Of a stretch of DNA of 64,000 bases, positions 1-11,078 are shown one piece after another; positions within the stretch are counted from its first letter, which is position 1; each line of letters begins with the position of its first letter. Both the position numbers and the translations under genes were made by a program. Under the pieces are notes generated by a model. The model was given only the letters and a program-made list of their open reading frames with translations, had not been told where the DNA came from and made no database searches. The stretch is from Crotophaga sulcirostris (lineage: Eukaryota; Chordata; Aves; Cuculiformes; Crotophagidae), in NCBI GenBank assembly GCA_013397455.1, contig VYZB01000056.1, forward strand, positions 2,947,782 to 3,011,781. Reading direction: 5' to 3'.

Positions 1-654
1 GGGCAGTTGGAGGATTAAGTGCTAACCCCAGCGTGTTTGTGTATCCACGTGCAGCAGAGGTGGCTGGGCCAGCTGGGGACCGGGCTCTCTGCAGAGAGGT
101 AATGCTTAAGGCAGGGCTGTTTTCTCTAGGCCAGGATTATCGCAGTGATCTGGGTAGCTGGCAGCAGCTCCAATCCTATTACTCCATTAGCATGGGCGTT
201 ATAAGGTGACACTCTGCATCTGCTTGACAAAACACAGCATCAGAGTTTGCACTGAGCATTTTAACAGAAAGGAATTCAGTTTTCACTTGAAGAGGATTCT
301 CTATTATTATTGGCTTATGGCTGCTTAGAAATAAACAGCAATAAATACTCTGCCAATTTACTTTCAGAATGTTCTCATTTGAAACACGCCATGCAGAAAA
401 ATATTAACAAAATAAACTCCTAGCTTATAAAAGGCTAAAGAGAGCCTTTTTTTTTTTTGCTTTTTTTTTGGAGTGTCAATGTTTGTAGAAGTATTTTCTA
501 AAGAAGCTGCAATTTGAGTTAAGCAGCCCTTGGTAATATGTTCTCTCAGGGCAAGTCACTGGAGATTGCTGCATGCATTTGCGATATGCTAACGGTTGCG
601 AAATCTCAGAGCAGATTGGCAGTAGAGAAGGGTGGCAGAGCATTGCTGATTTTC
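1..654. other. Repeat-free left edge, AT-rich
   Basis: No gene is recognised. From about 170 to 440 the sequence is AT-rich and free of recognised repeats, with several ATTA and AATAAA words; this texture is typical of vertebrate conserved non-coding DNA, but conservation was not tested. A TATA-box-like word (TATAAAAGG) lies at 426-434 with no supporting start-site evidence. A split T tract (T12, GC, T9) follows at 447-469. Confidence 0.5.
447..469. repeat. Interrupted poly-T tract
   Basis: Twelve T, then GC, then nine T. It is a low-complexity tract. No retroposed sequence that it could terminate was recognised on either side. Confidence 0.9.
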
Positions 655-1291
655 GTAGAATCAAAGAATCATTAAGGTCGGAAAAGACCTCTAAGATCAT
701 CTAGTCCAACACCACTGTGCCTACTGAACCAAGTCCCAAAGTGCCACATCTATGTTTTTTTGAACCTCTCCAGGGATGGAGAATCCACTGCTTCCCTGGG
801 CAGTCTCTTTCAGTGCTTCACCACTCTTTCAGTAAAGGAATTTTTTCTGCTATCAAATCTAAACATTCCCTGGCACAGCTTGAGGCTATTTCCTCTCATA
901 CCATCCCTTGTTCCTTTGGAGAAGAGAACAGCACCCACCTCATCACAACCTCCTTTCCGGGAGCTGCAGAGAGAGATGAGATTTCCCTCAGCCTTCTCTT
1001 CTCCAGGCTAAACAGCCCCAGGTCCCCCAGCCATCCCCATAACCCCTGTGCTCCAGTACCTTCCCCAGGTCTGTTCCCCCTCTCCAGATGAGCTCCAGCC
1101 CCTCAATGTCCTTCTTATACTGAGGGGCCCAAAACTGAACATAGGATTCGAGGTGTGGCCCTACCCTTAACCAAGTGCCAAGTGCAGGGGGACAATCCCT
1201 TCCCTACCTCTGCTGGCCACACCATGGCTGATCCAAGCCAGGATGCTGTTGGCCTTCTGGGCCACTGCTGGTTCATGTTCAGCCAGCAGTT
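655..1291 (-). mobile_element. CR1 LINE 3' fragment, antisense, longest in window
   Basis: The element starts with reversed CR1 terminal octamers (tagaatcaaagaatc) and continues with the antisense 3' end of the class that reads ggtcggaaaagacctc. The conserved box tccagggatgga follows near 770. The match runs through the 'cttctcttctccaggct' block near 1000 and the 'gaggtgtggcc' block near 1150 to a 'gttcatgttcagcc' motif near 1280, so about 640 bp survive. It is 5'-truncated like nearly all avian CR1 copies, and reading frames on either strand are broken. The right boundary is approximate. Confidence 0.92.
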
Positions 1292-4200
1292 TTGAAGTCA
1301 GGGAAAATGGGTGAGCAGCCAGGTTTAGGAAAGCTCTACACCACACTGCTAAGAAAGACCCTGCCAGTCCCCAACCCCCAGGAGCCATCTCCTTTTACAT
1401 CTCTTTGTTTACAGAAAATTTGCAAGCTGTGTCTTCCAGCTCTTAGGTATCAGTGTGCAAGGTAAGAAGGATACCGATGCCTTGACACTGAATGTAACAG
1501 AGTTGTATTGTTCTTGTAATGAGCTCCAGCTCTCGGATGGGAGACACAATGCTTACACAATTACATTACGACAGAATAGGATTGCATTAGTTAATGGAGA
1601 TGACCTCCAAAGAAGAATGTTCTCCTCTTATTAATTTAAGATAATTACATTAAGTTCCCTTCTCAAACTCAGTCTATGAGGGTGTTTTTCCATGATCTAC
1701 AGCATGTCAGTCCCCATGGAGGTTTTTAGATTCTCAGTCAATGGCTATTGTTGATATAAACATGAGGGTCACACAGAGGGAGATGCAGGGCTTCCAGTGG
1801 GGCTGGTTCTGTTGGCAGGGCTGGAAGCTCACAGGGGGATCTGCCTAGTGCTGCAGTTGTCAGAACACAGAGCCCTTGCAGCTTTTCCTGCAAGGCCTCC
1901 TGCAGTCACAGGAGTTAAGGCCTGGATACACCTGCAAGAACAGATGCTGTCCAGGATAAGGCATTTACTGAAAAACTGCATTTTAAGGAAAAGGATGATT
2001 AAGGGTTATGTGGTCAAAACTCTATCAAGAGGCATTCATTTGGGAAGGGGACAGAAAACACACACTGCAAATTGGGTGCGTATGAAAGCGCAGTTTTTCC
2101 CAACTGGAAGACTCCCAGCTGCAGGAACAAACCCCACTCCATTACTCCCCTCTGAACTTGGCATGCGTTAGTCCAGTGCCAGCCCAGGAGGTGCTAACAT
2201 GATAAAGTGTGAAAGCCTGAAATAAAGCTTAACACAGAGTTTGGAATGGAGTTGTTCAGCATTATTGGCTTGTAAATTGTTCCTGTGATGAGATTTAGTA
2301 AAAGACTGAAGAGGTCTTTTGGCAGTGGGAGAGTATTTATGATGCTTTTGTACTGGTACACGAACACTTTCTTGTTTTGCCTGTGTTTGTGGCTGCCCTG
2401 GAGGCTGTGTCCTTGTTTATTGGTACTTTATATACACAGGTGCCAGGGAGGTTTGGGGCTTTTCCAGCCCTTCTGTGCTCAGGCACTTTACTGCAAAGGT
2501 GACTGTTAGGAGTAACTGTTGGTGAGGAGTCCCTGTCCTGGCAAAGAGAAGCAGGGGTCCATGATTTCATGATCATGAGCAGGAGGGGCTCTGCATGAGG
2601 TTTGGGGAGGACTGGCCTCTCACTTGGGGGCTGAAGCTTCCTCGTGTTTTCTTTCCAGCATTGCAGGGGTGGTGCTGAGTCCCTGCTTTTCAGGGTGGAA
2701 TCCCATGAAATGCTCTGTTCTTGATGCCTGGCTGCCAGAGGAGCCCACAATGCCCTTTCCTTGCTCAAGGAGGGTGGTTGGTGACCACCAGCATTGGGGA
2801 CAGCTGGGCAGGGCGACTCCCCTCCACTGTCCCTCTGGTTGCAATTGATCACACTAAGGTTGCCCTCACTTACACCGCTGAGGATGCCAGTTTGCTGCTT
2901 CCATCAAAGCAAATTGCATGCTCTGAGGAGCTGAGCTCCAGTGAGGGGCTGGCAGGTCATTTGCTGTGGGCATTTCTAACAACAAACTTCAGCTCCAATG
3001 AGCACTCTCGGGGATGGTGAGCACAGGGAGAGCTCGGTGAATGGAAGCTCGGCTTTGAATTTGCCCAAACATTGTCCCTTGTGTCAGGACAGAGGTCACT
3101 GGAAATGGGGGTATTCAGGCCAGTGTTTTCACAGAAGCAACAGAGACATCTTCCTTTAACACTCATGTCACGTACGCAGCCATCACGCTGTGGCTGGCAG
3201 TCAAGTGCTTTTTTTGTCCCCATGCCCGCGCTGCTGAGTGTTGGAGTGATCACTAATGCCACGATTCTCAACCACGCATGCTTTGGAGGGGCTTCTCTCC
3301 CCTCGGTGATGCTGTGCTGAAAAGCATAGTTAGGCACCCTCAGGTGGGAATTTATGGATATACGAATCCATAAAGGGTGCGGTCTTCCTCCGAAGAATAA
3401 TGCTGCGCATGGCTACCTAGGCCAGCAGAGGCACAGCAGACCTGCCACCATCTCTGTTTCAGCTTTCTAAGGCAGGAAGCAAAATCTGTGTCTAAGAGCA
3501 GACTGACATACTTTTCAGGAAAGATTGCACCCCTGGGATTTCTGGAATAAGCGCTGTAGCAGGTTGCAGCTCTTATGCCCTGGTCATGTCAGGCCAAATG
3601 GGACAGGCTGCCCCTGCTGACTGCTGGGCTGGTTGCCATTGGGAATCTCGCTTTCGGGTTGCAGACACACTTGGGACTTCCCTATTTGTACTAACAAAAA
3701 AATGAAAGCTGATCTAAAGCCTGGCGATGTGCACGAACAACGCTCTCATAGGGCTGGAAGGGGAACGGCTGGAGGCTCGCGGCAGCAGCTCTTCCCTTTG
3801 TGCCTGCTGGCAAGATGTGTGGGCACGCGGGGAAAACCTACCTGCATGCCTGGTGCAGACTGTCTTTTAGTCCTGCCCTTGCTCTTCCCTCATATACTGG
3901 AGTTTCTCAGCCTAAAAGCAGCAAGATAGGAGCTGGGAGCTGGGTTTGGGATGCTGCAAGGTCTGGAGGAATCAGGGCATTGCACAGACAGCATCACTTT
4001 TTTCTGGAGCGTTGCGACAGCCGCTGCGGAGCTGGCAGGGCTGGGGCAGTTCCAGAGCTGGTCCTGGGGTGTGGAGAGGGAGCAGGAAAAAAAGTCAGTC
4101 AGAGGCATGTCCATGTAGTTGTGTGAGTGGGTTCTTGGTCAAGGGACCCTGGAGGGCAGGGACAGTGAGTGGGCTGTCTGAGGAGCTCATCTCCAGCACA

Positions 4201-5461
4201 TCTCTCTGCTCTGGTTGCTAGGCTGTCGTGTGCTACGGGAAGCCTGGGACACAAACTCAGCCCTGCCCTCGCATCCCGAGGACAAACATAGTGCCCACAG
4301 GTCAGGGACCACAGACACTGCCCAGCCACTTGGATTGCTCCAGATATCTGCCAGCTCTTGCTGCTGATGTGGTACAGATTCGTGCCTCACACCAGGAAAG
4401 CCATGGAAATCCCTCCTTACCTTACCAGCCTGACTGTGGGCATTTGAGCCCCTTGGAACGGAGGTGCCATCCATCCTTTCTCTTCAGGATCTGGAAGCTG
4501 GGCTGCTGGGCTCCTCTGCCCTGGCAGGATCCACAGCAGCTGGGACAGCCACACTGCCTCTCCCAGGACCCTCAGGTGCTGAGCTGAGGCACGTGGGAAG
4601 GCAATGAGAGCCCACACATATCCAAGATGCAGGACAGCAGCACTGTCCCACAGCTGCTCTGCTCCACTGAACCCTCCTGGGAGCCTCAGGCTGTGTGGAG
4701 ATGCCTCAAACTCTTCCTGGCTCCACGGATGGGCTGTTAGACAGTATCCTCCCATCTTAGGCATAGTCAGGGTGGGACTTATGTACTGTCACTAGGTTCA
4801 TATAAAACATGATGGATCTTACTGTAATCCTTGGAGCCCACGTAAAAAGATACTCTCTAGACATCTATAAAACATGCTGGGATTTGCAATTAAAATACCT
4901 GGGTGGTGACTGTGTGCCCACAACCAGCCTCCCCTCCCTCTTCAGTTTAGAGCAACTCCATGTAAACCCTGTTTTGCAATAGTTGTTTAAATAACAAGCT
5001 GCCTTCAAAGGAATATATTTAGAACAGAGAGTCGCCCCCCTCCCCAACCACGCTCTGAATGTTTGAATGATTTCAGCTGGTTTGGCGAGAGTTGCCTGTG
5101 ATATCATGATCCGACCATTTCTTTGTGGATTTGGTGTGCACAGGCACCAAAAGGCTTGCAGCTCTCACAGCCCCCAACACTGAAGTCCTACAAAACTGCA
5201 TTTCCAGATGCACATGGACATGGTACAACGCAATGAACACGTGCTGCAGCAGGATGTAAGACGTGCCAGCCCGAAGCAGGCTGGTTTTCTGCAGGCTGTC
5301 ACAAGCTGTTTCCTATACTGGTCAACCACCAGCATTTCCCAGTTAAGATTGCTGGTTTTAGTGACCACTGTGACAGAGGAGATCACACTTGCATAGGCTT
5401 AGGTGGACACTTACCACTGGCGCAGACCTGGTATTTTCCCTCTTAATGCCCCTGTATGATT
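1292..5461. other. Non-coding interval, no recognised repeat
   Basis: No gene is supported. An AT-rich block at about 1490-1690 has several TTAAT, ATTA and TAATTT words and looks like a candidate conserved element. From 2500 to 4750 the base composition is higher in GC and frames up to about 170 codons occur on both strands without family resemblance. A 15-bp word, TATAAAACATG(A/C)TGG, occurs at 4801-4815 and again at 4866-4880. Confidence 0.5.
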
Positions 5462-5757
5462 TAGAATCATGGAATGGTTTGGGTTGGAAGGGTCCTCAAA
5501 GCCCATCCAGTCCCACCCCCTGCCATGGGCAGGGACACCTCCCACTGGATCAGGGGTCTCCAAGCCCCATCCAACCTGGCCTTGAACACCTCCAGGGATG
5601 GGGCAGCCACCACTCCTCTGGGCAATCTGGGCCAGGGCCTCCCCACCCTCACAGCAAAATTTCTCCCTAAGATCGAATCTAAATCTCCCCTCTTTCAGCT
5701 GAAAACCATTCCCCCTCACCCTATCCCTGCACTCCCTGATCAAGAGCCCCTCCCTGA
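5462..5757 (-). mobile_element. CR1 LINE 3' fragment, antisense
   Basis: It begins with tagaatcatggaatgg and gtttgggttggaagg, the reversed 3' end of the CR1 class ending in 'ttccaacccaaacc'. The antisense boxes for the tail (gccatgggcagggaca, cctccagggatggggcag) follow in the usual order. Read in sense, a stretch of the ORF2 C-terminal tail (GNGFQLKEGRFRFDLREKF) is recognisable before a frame change. The 5' cut is near 'gatcaagagcccctccc'. Confidence 0.95.
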
Positions 5758-7498
5758 CTTTGACACTTTAATATTAACAAGGAGTCTCTGCGAGGCAGAA
5801 GGTGGGTAGGCTTATTTAAAAAACAGTGTCTTCCATAGAGAAGAGCATTCACAGCGCTCGCATAAGCAATCTCTCTGACTTTTAACAGCAGCCGGCAGAG
5901 GCTGGGAGAATTTTCTGAATGTCAAACAAATGTTGATCTTTTCATTTTATAGCAAACTCCCCCTCCATTCTGCCAGCCAGGAAACTCATGGCAAACTCAC
6001 CAGCTGCCCTCTCCTTGGGAACTGCTACCTCCCTGGCTTTCTTTTGATGGTACAAAGCCAGTTCCTCCTATTATCTGCTGGTTTCAGATGTTCACAAAGC
6101 TGTGAATCAACAACACTAGGGCTGATAGATTTTAGACCAGGTCACGTTCAGATTTCTGGGAGTTTTTCAGCAAAAGTGAAGCAGGAATATGTGGCCAAAG
6201 GACAACAGGGACATTTGCTTTCCCGTTACAAACATCCCCCTTCGGAGCGGGGCCCCAGCGCTGAGCGGAGGAGGCTGCTTGGGAGAGGGCAGCGAAGGGA
6301 GATCGGCCTCGCCTGAGAGCACAGGGCAGAGCTGCTGAGGAAGGCTGGGGTCCTACACACCTGAAGATCACATGCCAAACATGCTCCTCACAAGGGCTCC
6401 TTTGTTCCCAGGAGCTCGCGAAGGGCTCACCTGAGGAGTTGTGCGGCTCCGGGTGTGTGTAATTAGCAATAACAACTCGGCCGTGCTCGTCCTCCCTACG
6501 GCAGCGCTGGTCATGTCTCTGCAGCTCCCAGGATTTTTTGCCCAGGTGGTGAAGCCGAGGGGGGTGGTACTGAGGGATGGGCTCTGCTCCCACTGTCCCC
6601 TCCTCGCCTTCAGGAATGTCTGCCGCTTGCAGCTCAGCGCATCAGAGCAGTGCTTGAATCCACCTTGACTTTACAGTGGGAAGAAAGACACAGAAAGGTC
6701 TAAAATAAGCCCTGAATTACTCTCCAGAGCCTCCTTGTGCACCCATCCAAGTTTCACTGTAGTGGAGACCTAGGTTGCTGAAGCTACAGACCCATTTTCA
6801 GCCGTTGTTGCAGCTTCTGGAGAGAAAGGCAACCCCCACAGTAGAGCTTCGGTGGGGGCTGACAAGTATTGTTGCTCCTGGAGCCAACATCTGAAGGAAA
6901 CTCAGACCACTGTGGTCTACTTGACTGTTGGAGACTTGTATTTGACTCAGTATTGGTTAGGTTACTCTTAACTCCACTATTTTCTCAGACTACACAAAAT
7001 GCTTCCTTCCCCAGCCAAATAAAAGGTATCTGGGTAAAGAATGTCATGCACAAGGTGAAAGAATAAGATTTGCATGAACTATTACACCAAAATGCAGGCA
7101 GTTGTACAGTGAACTGTATATATTTTCAGTGCGAGATTCTCCTCTGTATTCCCACAAGAATTTTTAAGACTGTATTTTAGTCAAGAGCAGCAAAGGCTGT
7201 GAGAGCAGAAGAGCCCACTCGAAGTCCTCTGTGCCCAGTGTTGCCCCTTGGACTGAACTACAGGCACAAGGTCTTTAAGCCAGTCAAGAGAAATGCACAA
7301 CTAAACAGTTTTTTGTGCTTTAAAATGCGTGTTGCTGTCTCACTGGAGTGGTAGATTTAGAAGTCCTGCAGCCAGAATTTTTAGCACATGTAAATCTTGA
7401 GGGTTGGATCCTGTTTCCCTATGTGAGATGCACTGGGGTGCGGGTGGTGCTGCCTGAAGTGCCTGAGTGGAGCTGAGCTCAGCCTTTAAGCTGGGAAG
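5758..7498. other. Non-coding interval with CpG-enriched patch
   Basis: No gene is recognised. The part from about 6240 to 6640 is richer in G+C and CpG than its surroundings (about 20 CpG in 400 bp by eye) and contains a TAATTAGCAATAA word near 6460. The remainder is ordinary mixed sequence, AT-richer after 6900. Confidence 0.5.
6238..6645. promoter_or_regulatory. CpG-enriched patch, possible weak CpG island
   Basis: About 20 CpG dinucleotides were counted by hand, concentrated at 6243-6312 and 6416-6516. Intergenic avian DNA is normally CpG-depleted. No transcript, TATA box or exon can be linked to the patch, so a regulatory role is only inference. Confidence 0.3.
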
Positions 7499-7962
7499 TC
7501 ATAGAATGGTTTGGGTTGGAAAGGACCTCAAAGCCCGCCCAGTTCCACCCCTGCCATGGGCAGGGACACCTCCCACTGGATCAGGGGGCTCAAAGCCCCA
7601 TCCAACCTGGCCTTGAACATCTCCAGGGATGGGGCAGCCACTGCTGCTCTGGGCAACCTGGGCCAGGGCCTCCCCACCCTCACAGGAAAACATTTCTTCC
7701 TAAGATTTCATCTCAATCTCCCCTCTTTCAGCTGAAAACCATTCCCCCTCATCCTATCCCTGCACTCCCTGATCAAGAGCCCCTCCTCAGCTTTCCTGGA
7801 GCCCCTTTCAGTACTGGGAGGCTGCTTCCAGAGCCTTCTCTTCTCCAGGCTGAACAAGCCCAACTCTCCCAGCCTGTCGTTGGGTGGGAGCTGCTCCTGC
7901 CCTTGGATCGTCTTCATGGCCCTCTAGCTGTTCCCTCTGTTCTGGGACCCCAAAATACACTT
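7499..7962 (-). mobile_element. CR1 LINE 3' fragment, antisense, 'TGA-tail' lineage
   Basis: It begins with catagaatggtttgggttgg and keeps all antisense boxes up to 'cttcatggccctctagctg' and 'ttctgggaccccaaaat'. The sense reading frame covering 7917 down to 7708 preserves the ORF2 C-terminal tail ([15 protein letters not shown], then RMRGNGFQLKEGRLR). It stops at a TGA (complement of 7708-7710) where other CR1 copies here read on. That stop is shared with the copies at 10610 and 52247. The 5' portion has a small internal loss relative to the other copies. Confidence 0.95.
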
Positions 7963-9427
7963 TCTGCATTATATCTAATTGCAATTAGACTCGCTCTGGC
8001 CAGACTTTCCACTTGCTCTGAATTGGTGGAAGCAATGCCATCTTCTCTGGCCAGCCAGGGATGGTGTGGGTCCTGCAGCTCCTCCTGCCACATGGCCACA
8101 GCTGCCTGTTTGAATGGATCTGTCCCAGGGCTGCCCCTCCAAGGGGCTGCTCCCATCCATTCCAGCTTTCAGAGGCGTGGGCTGCCTCTGGCACAGGGAG
8201 CCAGGAGGAGGCAGCAGCCTGGGGGCTCCAGCATGTTAGCCAAGGCTTTTCCTCCAAATGCTGCTCACAAGAGGAAGAAAGGGAAGCAAGAGAGCACAAA
8301 CGTGCAGCAAATGCCTGAATGCAAGCCCTCAGCTTGTTTGTCTCTGGTGTTAATTTAAGTCAGCATCCCTGCCCAGATTCATTGCACCATGGCTGGTTTG
8401 GGGCAGGGGTAGAGGGCAGCTCTGACTTCAAGCTGCTGTGCAATGTGCTCCTTGTACACCTTCTCCATGTGATACTGAGGGATAGTCACAAACCTTTTGG
8501 GACAAAAGATAAAATCAACAAGGAAGGAAAACACGTTAAGCAAAAGAAAATAGGATTCAGACGCAGGTGAGGCTTGACCAGGTAGCGCTTCTCTTCGCAG
8601 CCAAGCTCAGCCCACCTGGTTTGCTCTGAAAATGCTGGGAACTGGGTTTAAGGGGCTTGGTGGGGGGGGGGTGTGTGTGGTTCTGGAAGTGCCCAGGAGA
8701 ACTTTCTCATCACAGGTAAAACCCTGTAACTTTATCATCCTCAAATAATTTGAAAAGAAGCCCCCTGTCCTCTAGGCACACAAAGAATATCTTGATATGT
8801 TGCTAACAAAGCCTCTTAAAAGATAAAGAGCAAAATCCAAGGCAAGGAGAGCATGCCTGGCAGGCAGACGGGAGCTGGCCAGTATAGGCCAAATTCTTTA
8901 GGAGTTGAGTTTCCGTTTGGGCTCAGCTTTCCCGTGGATTCTATACACCTAAAGAAAACAAACTGTAATCCTATCTGGGGCCCAGCACTCTATTTATTTC
9001 ACCTGGTGAAAAGATCTTGCCAATTCCTCCACGCTGAAACCCAGCAGCTGCCCAGCAAGGGACCCGGGCCATAAGTATGTTCTACATTACAGAAAACTTG
9101 ATATTAAAATACAAATGTGGGCTTGCGAGGACGTAATTGCACTCGTACTGGGTGAGACATTCTTCCAGGTTTCTCTCCTGTTTCGCTGTGTGATTTGGAC
9201 CTGGCTTGCTGCTGTTCCTCAGCCTCCAGTAATCCCGTCCTACACGCTATAATCCACAGATTACAAGTGAGGAAAGTGCACAGGCTCTGCTCAGCCCCTC
9301 GCAGGCACACGTTTCGTCTTGCTGTAGGAGAGGAGCTGTGCAGAGGAACGCACTGGCCAAATGGAAGTGTTGATTGCTTCTTTAAATTGCTCAGAAATAG
9401 GGTGCCCTCCACTCCCTTTGGCTTTAT
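7963..9427. other. Non-coding interval
   Basis: No gene is recognised. GC-rich sequence follows the CR1 up to about 8300. A G10(TG)4 tract lies at 8662-8680. From 9075 to 9130 the sequence is AT-rich. Open frames are short and lack family resemblance. Confidence 0.5.
8662..8680. repeat. G-run with short (TG)n
   Basis: A run of ten G is followed by four TG units. It is a simple low-complexity repeat; the single G-run is not enough to form an intramolecular G-quadruplex. Confidence 0.85.
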
Positions 9428-9750
9428 CAGCAGCCTTCCAGTACCTGAAGGAGGCCTGCAAGAAAGCTGGGGAGGGACTTTTTACAAGGGAAAGTAGTGA
9501 TAGGATGAGGGAGAATGGCTTTAAACTGGAGGGGGGAAGATTTAGATTAGACATCAGGAAGAAATTCTTCACTATGAGGGTGTTGGAACACTGGCACATG
9601 TTGCCTAGAGAAGTGGTGGCTGCCCCATCCCTGGAGGTGTTCAAGACCAGGTTGGATGGGACTTGGAGCACCCTGACTCAGTGGGAAGTGTCCCTGGGAT
9701 TGGAGCTGGATAATCTTTAAGGTCCCTTCCAACCCAAACCGTTCCATGAT
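9428..9750 (+). mobile_element. CR1 LINE 3' fragment, sense, tail frame open
   Basis: In sense the copy starts at 'agcagccttccagtacctg' and ends at 'cccaaaccgttccatgat'. The frame from about 9361 to 9720 is uninterrupted and retains the ORF2 C-terminal tail: AAFQYLKEACKKAGEGLF near the start, [16 protein letters not shown] in the middle and [14 protein letters not shown] near the end. That makes it one of the better preserved tails in the window. It lacks any upstream reverse transcriptase and is a 5'-truncated relic. Confidence 0.95.
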
Positions 9751-10609
9751 CACTTCCTTCCTCCCCAATTCTTGTGAGCCCAGGCTAGCAGCTTTGCTGG
9801 GTTGGGGTGGAGCTCCCCAGCTCACCCCTGGAGCTGGAAGTTGCACTCGTCTGCTCGCTGGGCTTTCACATCAGCGCTGCCCCACGCATTGACAAGCAGT
9901 GCAGGCTCCTGCCCTGCAAGCTGGGGCACAGGGTTGAAGGCGATGGGTGAAGCAAACCAAGGTGTTCACCCATGGGTGCAGGCTCAATGCAGTCACAGCT
10001 GCTGCACAAGTCCTGCAGGGATGGGACCTCCCACCCACACCCTCTGTACAACGGGGTGAGCTGCAGCCTGCAGCAGTGGGGCCACTGGGCACCGCCTTGG
10101 AGTAACGCTCCCAACAGCAAAACAAGAGCAGTTGTGTTTCTAAGGAGTAAGGAGACAAAAAAGCCAAACATTTTCCACTCTTGTTTCTCTTTCCTGCGTT
10201 TTGTTACTGATACCTCCCCATGGGCATTGGAGCTCTGACAGATGAGCTCTGCGATGGATTAAAGGGTTACAGTGCTCAGCTGTCAGAGGTTGCCGTCCCT
10301 TAGCGGGGTGGTGCAATCAGATACTGCCTGTGCCCCATCCCTGCTCCCCCAGCCTGTGCACCAGTCCCTGTCACTGCTGGAGCAGGGCAGGGATGGACCA
10401 AGACTGCAAGCTCAACCTTCCTGAGCCTCCCTTTTCACAGCCAGGTTTGCCACAAGGTGAACTTGCTCTTTTAGATGTCCAGAGAGGTGGCCCCGAAAAT
10501 CACCATCCCCAAGCGTGTGTGTGCCCAGCTCTGCTGCTCTCACTTCCAGGCCAGGCAGCAGAGAAAGCCGGGGTGTTTCCAGCCAGCTGCTGTGGGAGTG
10601 GGAAGGACT
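9751..10609. other. Non-coding interval between two sense CR1 copies
   Basis: This is GC-rich, non-repetitive DNA with short open frames on both strands and nothing recognisable. Confidence 0.45.
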
Positions 10610-11078
10610 GTTGGACATGGAGCTGTTGAAGGGAGTCCAGAGGAGGCCACAGAGATGATCTGGGGGCTGGAGCACCTCTGCTATGAGGACAGGCTGAGAG
10701 AGTTGGGGTTGTTCAGCCTGGAGAACAACCAGGGAGACCTTAGAGCAGCCTCCAGTACTGAAAGGGGCTCCAGGAAAGCTGGGGAGGGGTTCTTGGTCAG
10801 GGGGTACAGGGACCGGACAAGGGGAATTGTTTTCAGCTGAAAGAGGGGAGATTGAGATGAGATTTTAGGAAGAAATATTTTCCTGTGAGGGTGGGGAGGC
10901 CCTGGCCCAGGTTGCCCAGAGCAGTGGTGGCTGCCCCATCCCTGGAGTTGTTCAAGGCCAGGTTGGATGGGGCTTTAAGCCCCCTGATGCAGTGGGAGGT
11001 GTCCCTGCCCATGGCAGGGGGTTGGAACTGAATAATCTTTAAGACCCCTTCCAACCCAAACCGTTCTGTTATTCTATA
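10610..11078 (+). mobile_element. CR1 LINE 3' fragment, sense, 'TGA-tail' lineage
   Basis: It starts near 'ggagctgttgaagggagtccagaggagg' and ends with 'cccaaaccgttctgttattctat'. The sense frame reads MIWGLEHLCYEDRLRELGLF near 10655-10715, the conserved C-terminal part of CR1 ORF2. A one-base loss in the GGGG run near 10830 breaks this frame privately. By alignment the copy also has the lineage TGA at 10858-10860, where most other copies encode RFRLDIR. Confidence 0.95.

Noticed and set aside
426..434. TATA-box-like word as a promoter
   Set aside because: A single TATAAAAGG in AT-rich DNA with no initiator, CpG context or downstream transcript evidence.
2638..2662. Pyrimidine tract ending in TTTCCAG as a splice acceptor
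   Set aside because: Such tracts are common by chance, and no matching donor or conserved-looking exon follows.
7516..8358. 280-codon plus-strand frame, the longest in the window
   Set aside because: Its first 150 or so codons are antisense CR1 sequence, which is GC-rich and stop-poor; the rest has no domain.
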